Source: Odiellus spinosus
Taxonomy: Eukaryota; Arthropoda; Arachnida; Opiliones; Phalangiidae
Length of the DNA stretch: 64,000 nucleotides
Reading direction: 5' to 3'
Assembly: GCA_963920705.1 (NCBI GenBank)
Contig: CAWUCO010000268.1
Span: forward strand, 6,014,001 to 6,078,000
The position numbers and the translations under genes are program-made. Below are positions 26,716 to 37,355 of the stretch, one piece after another. The notes beneath the pieces were generated by a model that made no database searches, was not told the DNA's origin, and worked only from the letters and a program-made list of their open reading frames with translations. The number at the start of each line of letters is the position of its first letter. Within the stretch, counting starts at the first letter, position 1.

Positions 26716-27816
26716 TATTGTATGATTTCTTGAATTGGCCATATTTTTCTTGTTTTTCAACGGATTTTTGAAAACTCTTATTATTTAGACTGTCCATTAA
26801 TTGCTCTTTCGAATGACTTTGGTTTTGTCTAAATTGCAAAATTGTGACAAATATAAAATTGGTTAAAATTAAGCAAAAACGCTTAAAAATCCAAGATTAT
26901 AGGATTCAAATGGACACAAAACTTTTGATTTTTAAGCGATTTAGACAACATTAAGACCACTCGAAAGAGCAAATATTGGTCTATCTGAAAATCAAGAGTT
27001 TTGGAAAATCCGTTGAAAAACATGGAAAATATGGACAATTCAACAAACATCTAATATCAAAAAGCGAATTTTTAAAATCTGAAATTTGACTATTTTGATA
27101 TTGTATGATTTCTTGAATTGGCCATATTTTTCTTGTTTTTCAACGGATTTTTGAAAACTCTTGTTATTTAGACTGTCCATTAATTGCTCTTTCGAATGAC
27201 TTTGGTTTTGTCTAAATTGCAAAATTGTGACCAATATAAAATTGGTTAAAATTAAGCAAAAACGCTTAAAAATCCAAGATTATTGGATTCAAATGAACAC
27301 AAAACTTTTGATTTTTTAAGCGATTTAGACAAAATTAAGACCACTTGAAAGAGCAAATATTGGTCTATCTAAAAAACAAGAGTTTTGGAAAATCCGTTGA
27401 AAAACATGGAAAATATGGACAATTCAAAAAACATCTAATATCAAAAAGCGAATTTTTAAAATCTGAAATTTGACTATTTTGATATTGTATGATTTCTTGA
27501 ATTGGCCATATTTTTCTTGTTTTTCAACGGATTTTTGAAAACTCTTGTTATTTAGACTGTCCATTAATTGCTCTTTCGAATGACTTTGGTTTTGTCTAAA
27601 TTCCAAAATTGTGACCAATATAAAATTGGTTAAAATTAAGCAAAAATGCTTAAAAATCCAAGATTATTGGATTCAAATGGACACAAAACTTTTGATTTTT
27701 AAGCGATTTAGACAAAATTAAGACCACTCGAAAGAGCAAATATTGGTCTATCTAAAAAACAAGAGTTTTGGAAAATCCGTTGAAAAACATTGAAAATATA
27801 GCCAATTCAAAAAACA

Positions 27817-27820
27817 TCTA
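27817..27820. repeat. Left target-site duplication (TCTA)
   Basis: TCTA ends the left satellite flank and is repeated at 28388-28391. Comparison with the empty copy at about 24.37 kb shows one TCTA there, so the second is a duplication made at insertion. The length is 4 bp, or 5 with the preceding A. Confidence 0.8.
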
Positions 27821-28185
27821 CTGCAGAAACGCATAATACGAATGATAAAAAACAAACCATACTTAGAACATACAGCACCGCTTTTTAGGGCCACTAGAAT
27901 CTTAAATGTCTTCCAAATATGTAAATATCAAACAACTGTCTTTATTCATAAATCAATAACACTGGCGAATACTCCTCTATTTACATATACCAAACCAAAC
28001 AAATATAACCTTCGAAATAATCAGGTTTTAGATATTCCAAAAGTAAAAACGTCCAAAAAATGAATTCTTTGTTTTACAACGGTATCAAATTATATAACTC
28101 GCTTGCGCTTTCAATAAGATCTAAAAAATTTCTATCACACTTTAAGATAGAGTTAAAACATTCCCCAATAATTCTTAATGATTAA
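27821..28185 (+). pseudogene. C-terminal end of LINE reverse transcriptase, frameshifted and truncated
   Basis: The frame starting at 27821 is open for 80 codons, beginning LQKRIIRMI, followed by EHTAPLF, the hydrophobic segment ILNVFQICKYQTTVFIHK and KYNLRNN. It stops at TGA 28061-28063. The next 41 codons continue in the neighbouring frame from 28060 (MNSLFYNGIKLYNSL, then FKIELK) to TAA at 28183-28185. The pattern LQKR-IR-I, a hydrophobic helix with FIHK, Y-NLR, YNGI-LYN-L and F-K-LK is the usual C-terminus after the palm and thumb of CR1/Jockey-group reverse transcriptases. The shift lies at a six-A run (28055-28060), so loss of one A is the simplest explanation. No catalytic residues remain. 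It cannot be functional, and the ATG at 27842 is internal, not a real start. Confidence 0.8.
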
Positions 28186-28290
28186 CAACCTACAACGTGT
28201 CCAAAACAAACACTTAATAAATAAATCTAAAAGGGTATAAAAATTCTTAAAAATTGATAATTAGAGCTGCTCGTTTGAACCCAGAGTCCA

Positions 28291-28317
28291 GGCCTATAAG
28301 TCTTACTAGACTTGGCC
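28291..28317 (+). other. Stem-loop in LINE 3' UTR
   Basis: GGCC (28291-28294) pairs with GGCC (28314-28317). AAGTCT (28298-28303) pairs with AGACTT (28308-28313) around a TACT loop, with a TAT bulge on the 5' side. A 3' hairpin recognised by the reverse transcriptase is known in several LINE clades; that role here is inference. Confidence 0.65.
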
Positions 28318-28337
28318 AATTAGATACTATGTGTAAA

Positions 28338-28357
28338 AATAAATTTGACGAAATAAA
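28338..28357 (+). promoter_or_regulatory. Two AATAAA polyadenylation-like motifs
   Basis: AATAAA at 28338-28343 and 28352-28357 lie about 20-35 bp before the A tail, the spacing expected for polyadenylation of the LINE transcript. In such AT-rich DNA chance occurrence is possible. Confidence 0.5.
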
Positions 28358-28387
28358 AAAGAATTTTGAATTTTTGAAAAAAAAAAA

Positions 28388-28391
28388 TCTA
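28388..28391. repeat. Right target-site duplication (TCTA)
   Basis: TCTA directly after the poly(A) tail, restarting the satellite arm at the same base where it stopped on the left. The offset to the paralogous copy rises from 3446 to 4017 bp across the element, that is 567 + 4. Confidence 0.8.
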
Positions 28392-31165
28392 ATATCAAAA
28401 AGCGAATTTTTAAAATCTGAAATTTGACTATTTTGATATTGTATGATTTCTTGAATTGGCCATATTTTTCTTGTTTTTCAACGGATTTTTGAAAACTCTT
28501 GTTATTTAGACTGTCCATTAATTGCTCTTTCGAATGACTTTGGTTTTGTCTAAATTGCAAAATTGTGACAAATATAAAATTGGTTAAAATAAAGCAAAAA
28601 CACTTAAAAATCCAAGATTATTGGATTCAAATGGACACAAAACTTTTCATTTTTAAGCGATTTAGACAAAATTAAGACTACTCGAAAGAGCAAATATTGG
28701 TCTATCTAAAAAACAAGAGTTTTGGAAAATCCGTTGAAAAACATGGAAAATATGGACATTTCAAAAAGCATCTAATATCAAAAAGCGAATTTTTAAAATC
28801 TGAAATTTGACTATTTTGATATTGTATGATTTCTTGAATTGGGCATATTTTTCTTGTTTTTCAACGGATTTTTGAAAACTCTTATTATTTAGACTGTCCA
28901 TTAATTGCTCTTTCGAATGACTTTGGTTTTGTCTAAATTGCAAAATTGTGACAAATATAAAATTGGTTAAAATTAAGCAAAAAACGCTTAAAAATCCAAG
29001 ATTATAGGATTCAAATGGACACAAAACTTTTGATTTTTAAGCGATTTATACAAAATTAAGACCACTCGAAAGAGCAAATATTGGTCTATCTAAAAAACAA
29101 GAGTTTTGGAAAATCCGTTTAAAAACTAAAAAATATGGACAATTCAAAAAACATCTAATATCAGAAAGCGAATTTTTAAAATCTGAAATTTGACTATTTT
29201 GATATTAGATGTTTTTTGAATTGGCCATATTTTTCTTGTTTTTCAACGGATTTTTGAAAACTCTTATTATTTAGACTGTCCATTAATTGCTCTTTCGAAT
29301 GACTTTGGTTTTGTCTAAATTGCAAAATTGTGACAATTATAAAATTGGTTAAAATTAAGCAAAAACGCTTAAAAATCCAAGATTATTGGATTCAAATGGA
29401 CACAAAACTTTTGATTTTTAAGCGATTTAGACAAAATTAAGACCACTCGAAAGAGCAAATATTGGTCTATCTGAAAATCAAGAGTTTTGGAAAATCCGTT
29501 GAAAAACATGGAAAATATGGACAATTCAAAAAGCATATAATATCAAAAAGCGAATTTTGAAAATCTGAAATTTGACTATTTTGATATTCTATGATTTCTT
29601 GAATTGGCCATATTTTTCTTGTTTTTCAACGGATTTTTGAAAACTCTTATTATTTAGACTGTCCATTAATTGCTCTTTCGAATGACTTTGGTTTTGTCTA
29701 AATTGCAAAATTGTGACAAATATAAAATTGGTTAAAATTAAGCAAAAACACTTAAAAATCCAAGATTATTGGATTCAAATGGACACAAAACTTTTGATTT
29801 TTAAGCGATTTAGACAAAATTAAGACGACTCGAAAGAGCAAATATTGGTCTATCTAAAAAACAAGAGTTTTGGAAAATCCGTTGAAAAACATGGAAAATA
29901 TGGACAATTCAAAAAGCATCTAATATCAAAAAGCGAATTTTTAAAATCTGAAATTTGACTATTTTCATATTGTATGATTTCTTGAATTGGCCATATTTTT
30001 CTTGTTTTTCAACGGATTTTTGAAAACTCTTGTTATTTAGACTGTCCATTAATTGCTCTTTCGAATGACTTTGGTTTTGTCTAAATTGCAAAATTGTGAC
30101 AAATATAAAATTGGTTAAAATAAAGCAAAAACACTTAAAAATCCAAGATTATTGGATTCAAATGGACACAAAACTTTTGATTTTTAAGCGATTTAGACAA
30201 AATTAAGACCACTCGAAAGAGCAAATATTGGTCTATCTAAAAAACAAGAGTTTTGGAAAATCCGTTGAAAAACATGGAAAATATGGACAATTCAAAAAAC
30301 ATCTAATATCAAAAAGCGAATTTTTAAAATCTGAAATTTGACTTTTTTGATATTGTATGATTTCTTGAATTGGCCATATTTTTCTTGTTTTTTAACGGAT
30401 TTTTGAAAACTCTTGTTATTTAGACTGTCCATTAATTGCTCTTTCGAATGACTTTGGTTTTGTCTAAATTGCAAAATTGTGACAAATATAAAATTGGTTA
30501 AAATTAAGCAAAAACACTTAAAAATCCAAGATTATTGGATTCAAATGGACACAAAACTTTTGATTTTTAAGCGATTTAGACAAAATTAAGACCACTCGAA
30601 AGAGCAAATATTGGTCTATCTGAAAATCAAGAGTTTTGGAAAATCCGTTGAAAAACATGGAAAATATGAACAATTCAAAAAGCATCTAATATCAAAAAGC
30701 GAATTTTTAAAATCTGAAATTTGACTATTTTGATATTCTATGATTTCTTGAATTGGCCATATTTTTCTTGTTTTTCAACGGATTTTTGAAAACTCTTGTT
30801 ATTTAGACTGTCCATTAATTGCTCTTTCGAATGACTTTGGTTTTGTCTAAATTTCATAATTGTGACAAATATAAAATTGGTTAAAATAAAGCAAAAACAC
30901 TTAAAAATCCAAGATTATTGGATTAAAATGGACACAAAACTTTTGATTTTTAAGCGATTTAGACAAAATTAAGACTACTCGAAAGAGCAAATATTGGTCT
31001 ATCTGAAAATCAAGAGTTTTAGAAAATCCGTTGAAAAACATGGAAAATATGGACAATTCAAAAAGCATCTAATATCAAAAAGCGAATTTTTAAAATCTGA
31101 AATTTTACTATTTTGATATTGTATGGTTTCTTGAATTGGCCATATTTTTCTTGCTTTTCAACGGA
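28388..31165 (-). repeat. Block R5 right part, about 7 reverse monomers
   Basis: Resumes the same arm the element interrupted. To about 29.3 kb it matches 24.37-25.3 kb at a 4017-bp offset (GGGCATA at 24824 and 28841; TCAGAAAG at 25144 and 29161). Leaves by type 2 with the CTTGCTTTTCAACGG form at about 31152-31170, the first of six copies of that junction. Confidence 0.88.
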
Positions 31166-31820
31166 TTTTCGAAAACTCTTGATTTTCAGATAGACCAATA
31201 TTTTCTCTTTCGAGTGGTCTTAATTTTGTCTAAATCGCTTAAAAATCAAAAGTTTTATGTCCATTTGAATCCAATAATCTTGGATTTTTAAGTGTTTTTG
31301 CTTTATTTTAACCAATTTTATATTTGTCACAATTTTGCAATTTAGACAAAACCAAAGTCATTCGAAAGAGCAATTAATGGACAGTCTAAATAATAAGAGT
31401 TTTCAAAAATCCGTTGAAAAACAAGAAAAATATGGCCAATTCAAGAAATCATAGAATATCAAAATAGTCAAATTTCATATTTTCAAAATTCGCTTTTTGA
31501 TATTAGATGTTTTTTGAATTGTCCATATTTTCCATGTTTTTCAAGGGATTTTCCAAAACTCATGTTTTTTAGATAGACCAATATTTGCTCTTTCGAGTGG
31601 TCTAATTTTGTCTAAATCGCTTAAAAATCAAAAGTTTTGTGTCCATTTGAATCCAATAATCTTGGATTTTTAAGTGTTTTTGCTTAATTTTAACCAATTT
31701 TATAATTGTCACAATTTTGCAATTTAGACAAAACCAAAGTCATTCGAAAGAGCAATTAATGGACAGTCTAAATAATAAGAGTTTTCAATAATCCGTTGAA
31801 AAACAAGAAAAATATGGCCA
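31166..31820 (+). repeat. Block F6, forward monomers cut short by a deletion
   Basis: The second B arm is truncated at AATATGGCCA (31811-31820) and followed directly by the reverse-orientation spacer AATTGTGACA. This is the only place where two arms of the same direction are neighbours, because the opposing arm is missing. The break is also the left end of an inverted duplication (31821-35361). Confidence 0.85.
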
Positions 31821-32375
31821 AATTGTGACAAATATAAAATTGGTTAAAATTAAGCAAAAACGCTTAAAAATCCAAGATTATAGAATTCAAATGGACACAA
31901 AACTTTTGATTTTTAAGCGATTTAGACAAAATTAAGACCACTCGAAAGAGAAAATATTGGTCTATCTGAAAATCAAGAGTTTTGGAAAATCCGTTGAAAA
32001 ACATGGAAAATATGGACAATTCAAAAAGCATCTAATATCAAAAAGCGAATTTTGAAAATCTGAAATTTGACTATTTTGATATTCTATGATTTCTTGAATT
32101 GGCCATATTTTTCTTGTTTTTCAACGGATTTTTGAAAACTCTTGTTATTTAGACTGTCCATTAATTGCTCTTTCGAATGACTTTGGTTTTGTCTAAATTG
32201 CAAAATTGTGACAAATATAAAATTGGTTAAAATAAAGCAAAAACAATTAAAAATCCAAGATTATTGGATTCAAATGGACACAAAACTTTTGATTTTTAAG
32301 CGATTTAGACAAAATTAAGACCACTCGAAAGAGCAAATATTGGTCTATCTGAAAAACAAGAGTTTTGGAAAATCC
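31821..32375 (-). repeat. Block R6, short reverse block
   Basis: Carries rare variants GAATTCAAATGG (about 31883), GAGAAAATATTGG (about 31948) and AACAATTAAAAATCC (32242). All have reverse complements in F8 (35288, 35223 and 34926). Leaves by type 1 with the GTTGAAAAGCAAG form. Confidence 0.87.
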
Positions 32376-33640
32376 GTTGAAAAGCAAGAAAAATATGGCC
32401 AATTCAAGAAACCATACAATATCAAAATAGTAAAATTTCAGATTTTAAAAATTCGCTTTTTGATATTAGATGCTTTTTGAATTGTCCATATTTTCCATGT
32501 TTTTCAACGGATTTTCTAAAACTCTTGATTTTCAGATAGACCAATATTTGCTCTTTCGAGTAGTCTTAATTTTGTCTAAATCGCTTAAAAATCAAAAGTT
32601 TTATGTCCATTTGAATCCAATAATCTTGGATTTTTAAGTGTTTTTGCTTTATTTTAACCAATTTTATATTTGTCACAATTTTGCAATTTAGACAAAACCA
32701 AAGTCATTCGAAAGAGCAATTAATGGACAGTCTAAATAATAAGAGTTTTCAAAAATCCGTTGAAAAACAAGAAAAATATGGCCAATTCAAGAAATCATAG
32801 AATATCAAAATAGTCAAATTTCAGATTTTCAAAATTCGCTTTTTGATATTAGATGCTTTTTGAATTGTCCATATTTTCCATGTTTTTCAACGGATTTTCC
32901 AAAACTCTTGATTTTCAGATAGACCAATATTTGCTCTTTCGAGTAGTCTTAATTTTGTCTAAATCGCTTAAAAATCAAAAGTTTTGTGTCCATTTGAATC
33001 CAATAATCTTGGATTTTTAAGTGTTTTTGCTTTATTTTAACCAATTTTATATTTGTCACAATTTTGCAATTTAGACAAAACCAAAGTCATTCGAAAGAGC
33101 AATTAATGGACAGTCTAAATAATAAGAGTTTTCAAAAATCCGTTGAAAAACAAGAAAAATATGGCCAATTCAAGAAACCATACAATATCAAAATAGTCAA
33201 ATTTCAGATTTTCAAAATTCGCTTTTTGATATTAGATGTTTTTTGAATTGTCCATATTTTCCATGTTTTTCAACGGATTTTCCAAAACTCTTGTTTTTTA
33301 GATAGACCAATATTTGCTATTTCGATTAGTCTTAATTTTGTCTAAATCGCTTAAAAATCAAAAGTTTTGTGTCCATTTGAATCCTATAATCTTGGATTTT
33401 TAAGCGTTTTTGTTTAATTTTAACCAATTTTATATTTGTCACAATTTTGCAATTTAGACAAAACCAAAGTCATTCGAAAGAGCAATTAATGGACAGTCTA
33501 AATAATAAGAGTTTTCAAAAATCCGTTGAAAAACAAGAAAAATATGGCCAATTCAAGAAATCATAGAATATCAAAATAGTAAAATTTCAGATTTTAAAAA
33601 TTCGCTTTTTGATATTAGATGTTTTTTGAATTGTCCATAT
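32376..33640 (+). repeat. Block F7, about three forward monomers
   Basis: Begins with the ATAGTAAAATTTC variant and leaves by type 3 at 33633-33643, where an A arm with GTCCATAT passes into b. Its first 0.9 kb resembles 62021-62900 (same GAAAAGC junction, ATAGTAAAATTTC, TTTTATGTCC), 29645 bp away. Confidence 0.86.
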
Positions 33641-34808
33641 TTTTCTTGTTTTTCAACGGATTTTTGAAAACTCTCATTATTTATACTGTCCATTAATTGC
33701 TCTTTCGAATGACTTTGGTTTTGTCTAAATTGCCAAGACGTGACAAATATAAAATTGGTTAAAATAAAGCAAAAACACTTAAAAATCCAAGATTATTGGA
33801 TTAAAATGGACACAAAATTTTTGATTTTTAAGCGATATAGACAAAATTAAGACTACTCGAAAGAGCAAATATTGGTCTATCTGAAAATCAAGAGTTTTAG
33901 AAAATCCGTTGAAAAACATGGAAAATATGGACAATTCAAAAAGCATCTAATATCAAAAAGCGAATTTTGAAAATCTGAAATTTGACTATTTTGATATTCT
34001 ATGATTTCTTGAATTGGCCATATTTTTCTTGTTTTTCAACGGATTTTTGAAAACACTTGTTATTTAGACTGTCCATTAATTGCTCTTTCGAATGACTTTG
34101 GTTTTGTCTAAATTGCAAAATTGTGACCAATATAAAATTGGTTAAAATTAAGCAAAAACGCTTAAAAATCCAAGATTATTGGATTCAAATGGACACAAAA
34201 CTTTTGATTTTTAAGCGATTTAGACAAAATTAAGACCACTCGAAAGAGCAAATATTGGTCTATCTACAAAACAAGAGTTTTGGAAAATCCGTTGAAAAAC
34301 ATGGAAAATATGGACAATTCAAAAAACATCTAATATCAAAAAGCGAATTTTTAAAATCTGAAATTTGACTATTTTGATATTGTATGATTTCTTGAATTGG
34401 TCATATTTTTCTTGTTTTTCAACGGATTTTTGAAAACTCTTGTTATTTAGACTGTCCATTAATTGCTCTTTCGAATGACATTGGTTTTGTCTAAATTGCA
34501 AAATTGTGACAAATATAAAATTGGTTAAAATAATGCAAAAACACTTAAAAATCCAAGATTATTGGATTAAAATGGACACAAAACTTTTGATTTTTAAGCG
34601 ATATAGACAAAATTAAGACTACTCGAAAGAGCAAATATTGGTCTATCTGAAAATCAAGAGTTTTAGAAAATCCGTTGAAAAACATGGAAAATATGGACAA
34701 TTCAAAAAGCATCTAATATCAAAAAGCGAATTTTTAAAATCTGAAATTTTACTATTTTGATATTGTATGGTTTCTTGAATTGGCCATATTTTTCTTGCTT
34801 TTCAACGG
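33641..34808 (-). repeat. Block R7, about three reverse monomers
   Basis: The first b arm reads CTCTCATTATTTATACTG, related to the later 21-bp-duplication family but without the duplication. Two units have AAGCGATATAGAC. Leaves by type 2 (CTTGCTTTTCAACGG). Confidence 0.86.
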
Positions 34809-36232
34809 ATTTTCCAAAACTCTTGTTTTTCAGATAGACCAATATTTGCTCTTTCGAGTGGTCTTAATTTTGTCTAAATCGCTTAAAAATCAAAAGTTTT
34901 GTGTCCATTTGAATCCAATAATCTTGGATTTTTAATTGTTTTTGCTTTATTTTAACCAATTTTATATTTGTCACAATTTTGCAATTTAGACAAAACCAAA
35001 GTCATTCGAAAGAGCAATTAATGGACAGTCTAAATAACAAGAGTTTTCAAAAATCCGTTGAAAAACAAGAAAAATATGGCCAATTCAAGAAATCATAGAA
35101 TATCAAAATAGTCAAATTTCAGATTTTCAAAATTCGCTTTTTGATATTAGATGCTTTTTGAATTGTCCATATTTTCCATGTTTTTCAACGGATTTTCCAA
35201 AACTCTTGATTTTCAGATAGACCAATATTTTCTCTTTCGAGTGGTCTTAATTTTGTCTAAATCGCTTAAAATCAAAAGTTTTGTGTCCATTTGAATTCTA
35301 TAATCTTGGATTTTTAAGCGTTTTTGCTTAATTTTAACCAATTTTATATCTGTCACAATTTTGCAATTTAGACAAAACCAAAGTCATTCGAAAGAGCAAT
35401 TAATGGAGAGTCTAAATAATAAGAATTTTCAAAAATCCGTTGAAAAACAAGAAAAATATGGCCAATTCCAGAAATCATAGAATATCAAAATAGTCAAATT
35501 TCAGATTTTAAAAATTTGCTTTTTGATATTAGATGCTTTTTGAATTGTCCATATTTTCCATGTTTTTCAACGGATTTTCCAAAACTCTTGATTTTCAGAT
35601 AGACCAATATTTGCTCTTTCGAGTGGTCTTAATTTTGTCTAAATCGCTTAAAAATCAAAAGTTTTGTGTCCATTTGAATCCTATAATCTTGGATTTTTAA
35701 GTGTTTTTGCTTAATTTTAACCAATTTTATATTTGTCACAATTTTGCAATTTAGACAAAACCAAAGTCATTCGAAAGAGCAATTAATGGACAGTCTAAAT
35801 AATAAGAGTTTTCAAAAATCCGTTGAAAAACAAGAAAAATATGGCCAATTCAAGAAATCATAGAATATCAAAATAGTCAAATTTCAGATTTTAAAAATTC
35901 GCTTTTTGATATTAGATGCTTTTTGAATTGTCCATATTTTCCATGTTTTTCAACGGATTTTCCAAAACTCTTGATTTTCAGATAGACCAATATTTGCTCT
36001 TTCGAGTGGTCTTAATTTTGTCTAAATCGCTTAAAAATCAAAAGTTTTGTGTCCATTTGAATCCTATAATCTTGGATTTTTAAGTGTTTTTGCTTTATTT
36101 TAACCAATTTTATATTTGTCACAATTTTGCAATTTAGACAAAACCAAAGTCATTCGAAAGAGCAATTAATGGACAGTCTAAATAATAAGAGTTTTCAAAA
36201 ATCCGTTGAAAAACAAGAAAAATATGGCCATT
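34809..36232 (+). repeat. Block F8, about 3.7 forward monomers
   Basis: Leaves by type 4 at GGCCATTTCAAAAAAC (36229-36237). The ATTTC form of this exit is shared only with F9 (38909), exactly 2680 bp further on. Internal variants include CAGAAATCATAG and AAATTTGC near 35470-35518. Confidence 0.87.
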
Positions 36233-37355
36233 TCAAAAAACATCTAATATCAAAAAGCGAATTTTTAAAATCTGAAATTTGACTATTTTGATATTGTATG
36301 GTTTCTTGAATTGGCCATATTTTTCTTGTTTTTCAACGGATTTTTGAAAACTCTTGTTATTTAGACTTTCCATTAATTGATCTTTCGAATGACTTTGGTT
36401 TTGTCTAAATTGCAAAATTGTGACCAATATAAAATTGGTTAAAATTAAGCAAAAACGCTTAAAAATCCAAGATTATTGGATTCAAATGGACACAAAACTT
36501 TTGATTTTTAAGCGATTTAGACAAAATTAAGACCACTCGAAAGAGCAAATATTGGTCTATCTAAAAAACAAGAGTTTTGGAAAATCCGTTGAAAAACATG
36601 GAAAATATGGACAATTCAAAAAACATCTAATATCAAAAAGCGAATTTTTAAAATCTGAAATTTGACTATTTTGATATTGTATGATTTCTTGAATTGGCCA
36701 TATTTTTCTTGTTTTTCAACGGATTTTTGAAAACTCTTGTTATTTAGACTGTCCATTAATTGCTCTTTCGAATGACTTTGGTTTTGTCTAAATTGCAAAA
36801 TTGTGACAAATATAAAATTGGTTAAAATAAAGCAAAAACACTTAAAAATCCAAGATTATTGGATTCAAATGGACACAAAAATTTTGATTTCTAAGCGATT
36901 TAGACAAAATTAAGACCACTCGAAAGAGCAAATATTGGTCTATCTGAAAATCAAGAGTTTTGGAAAATCCGTTGAAAAACATGGAAAATATGGACAATTC
37001 AAAAAACATCTAATATCAAAAAGCGAATTTTTAAAATCTGAAATTTGACTATTTTGATATTCTATGATTTCTTGAATTGGCCATATTTTTCTTGTTTTTC
37101 AACGGATTTTTGAAAACTCTTATTATTTAGACTGTCCATTAATTGCTCTTTAGAATGACTTTGGTTTTGTCTAAATTGCAAAATTGTGACAAATATAAAA
37201 TTGGTTAAAATAAAGCAAAAACACTTAAAAATCCAAGATTATTGGATTCAAATGGACACAAAACTTTTGATTTTTAAGCGATTTAGACAAAATTAAGACC
37301 ACTCGAAAGAGCAAATATTGGTCTATCTGAAAATCAAGAGTTTTGGAAAATCCGT
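36233..37355 (-). repeat. Block R8, about three reverse monomers
   Basis: Carries CTTTCCATTAATTGATC near 36367 and the CTTTAGAATGAC variant near 37149. The latter is matched at 42126 in R9, 4977 bp away, together with the type 1 exit that follows. Confidence 0.87.

Larger units (their letters stand above)
20921..27820 (-). repeat. Block R5 left part, about 18 reverse monomers
   Basis: Contains three local amplifications: near-identical single monomers (22.0-22.9 kb), a 765-bp dimer (25.2-26.7 kb), and a 3446-bp copy pair (about 22.9-24.4 kb with 26.4-27.8 kb). At several points (about 21740, 25186, 25950) the b arm begins GATATTAGATG like an A arm, probably small conversion tracts. Ends at the retrotransposon. 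Confidence 0.9.
28186..28376 (+). other. LINE 3' untranslated region
   Basis: Non-coding stretch between the reverse-transcriptase stop codon and the poly(A) tail. It holds the GGCC-based stem-loop at 28291-28317 and AATAAA at 28338-28343 and 28352-28357. The last 20 bp show a short GAATTTT/GAATTTTT near-repeat, perhaps from slippage near the priming end. Confidence 0.75.
27821..28387 (+). mobile_element. 5'-truncated non-LTR retrotransposon (CR1/Jockey-like LINE) fragment
   Basis: This 567-bp stretch is the only non-satellite DNA in the window. It consists of the last part of a reverse-transcriptase ORF (27821-28185, with one frameshift), a 3' untranslated region with a stem-loop, two AATAAA motifs, and an 11-A tail (28377-28387). 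The satellite stops at ACATCTA (27814-27820) and resumes at TCTAATATC (28388), giving a TCTA duplication of 4 bp, or ATCTA if one tail A is counted. The coding frame is open from the first base, as expected for 5' truncation during target-primed reverse transcription. Clade assignment rests on the general look of the C-terminus and is tentative. Confidence 0.87.
31821..35361. repeat. Inverted duplication centred near 33591
   Basis: Outer arms 31821-about 32540 and about 34640-35361 are reverse complements sharing rare variants: the AACAATTAAAAATCC variant at 32242 with 34926-34940, GAGAAAATATTGG with CCAATATTTTCTC at 35223, and TAGAATTC with GAATTCTA at 35288. The arms end exactly at the F6 deletion junction. 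The inner blocks F7 and R7 are also opposed, but their rare variants match less well. Confidence 0.82.

Noticed and set aside
27842..28063. A 73-residue ORF with its own ATG as a small gene.
   Set aside because: The frame is already open from 27821 and matches the C-terminus of a LINE reverse transcriptase, so the ATG is internal to a truncated pseudogene.
28264..28330. tRNA-like or SINE-derived sequence in the less AT-rich part of the insert.
   Set aside because: No A-box/B-box pair or cloverleaf could be drawn. The only clear structure is the GGCC-anchored hairpin of the LINE 3' UTR.
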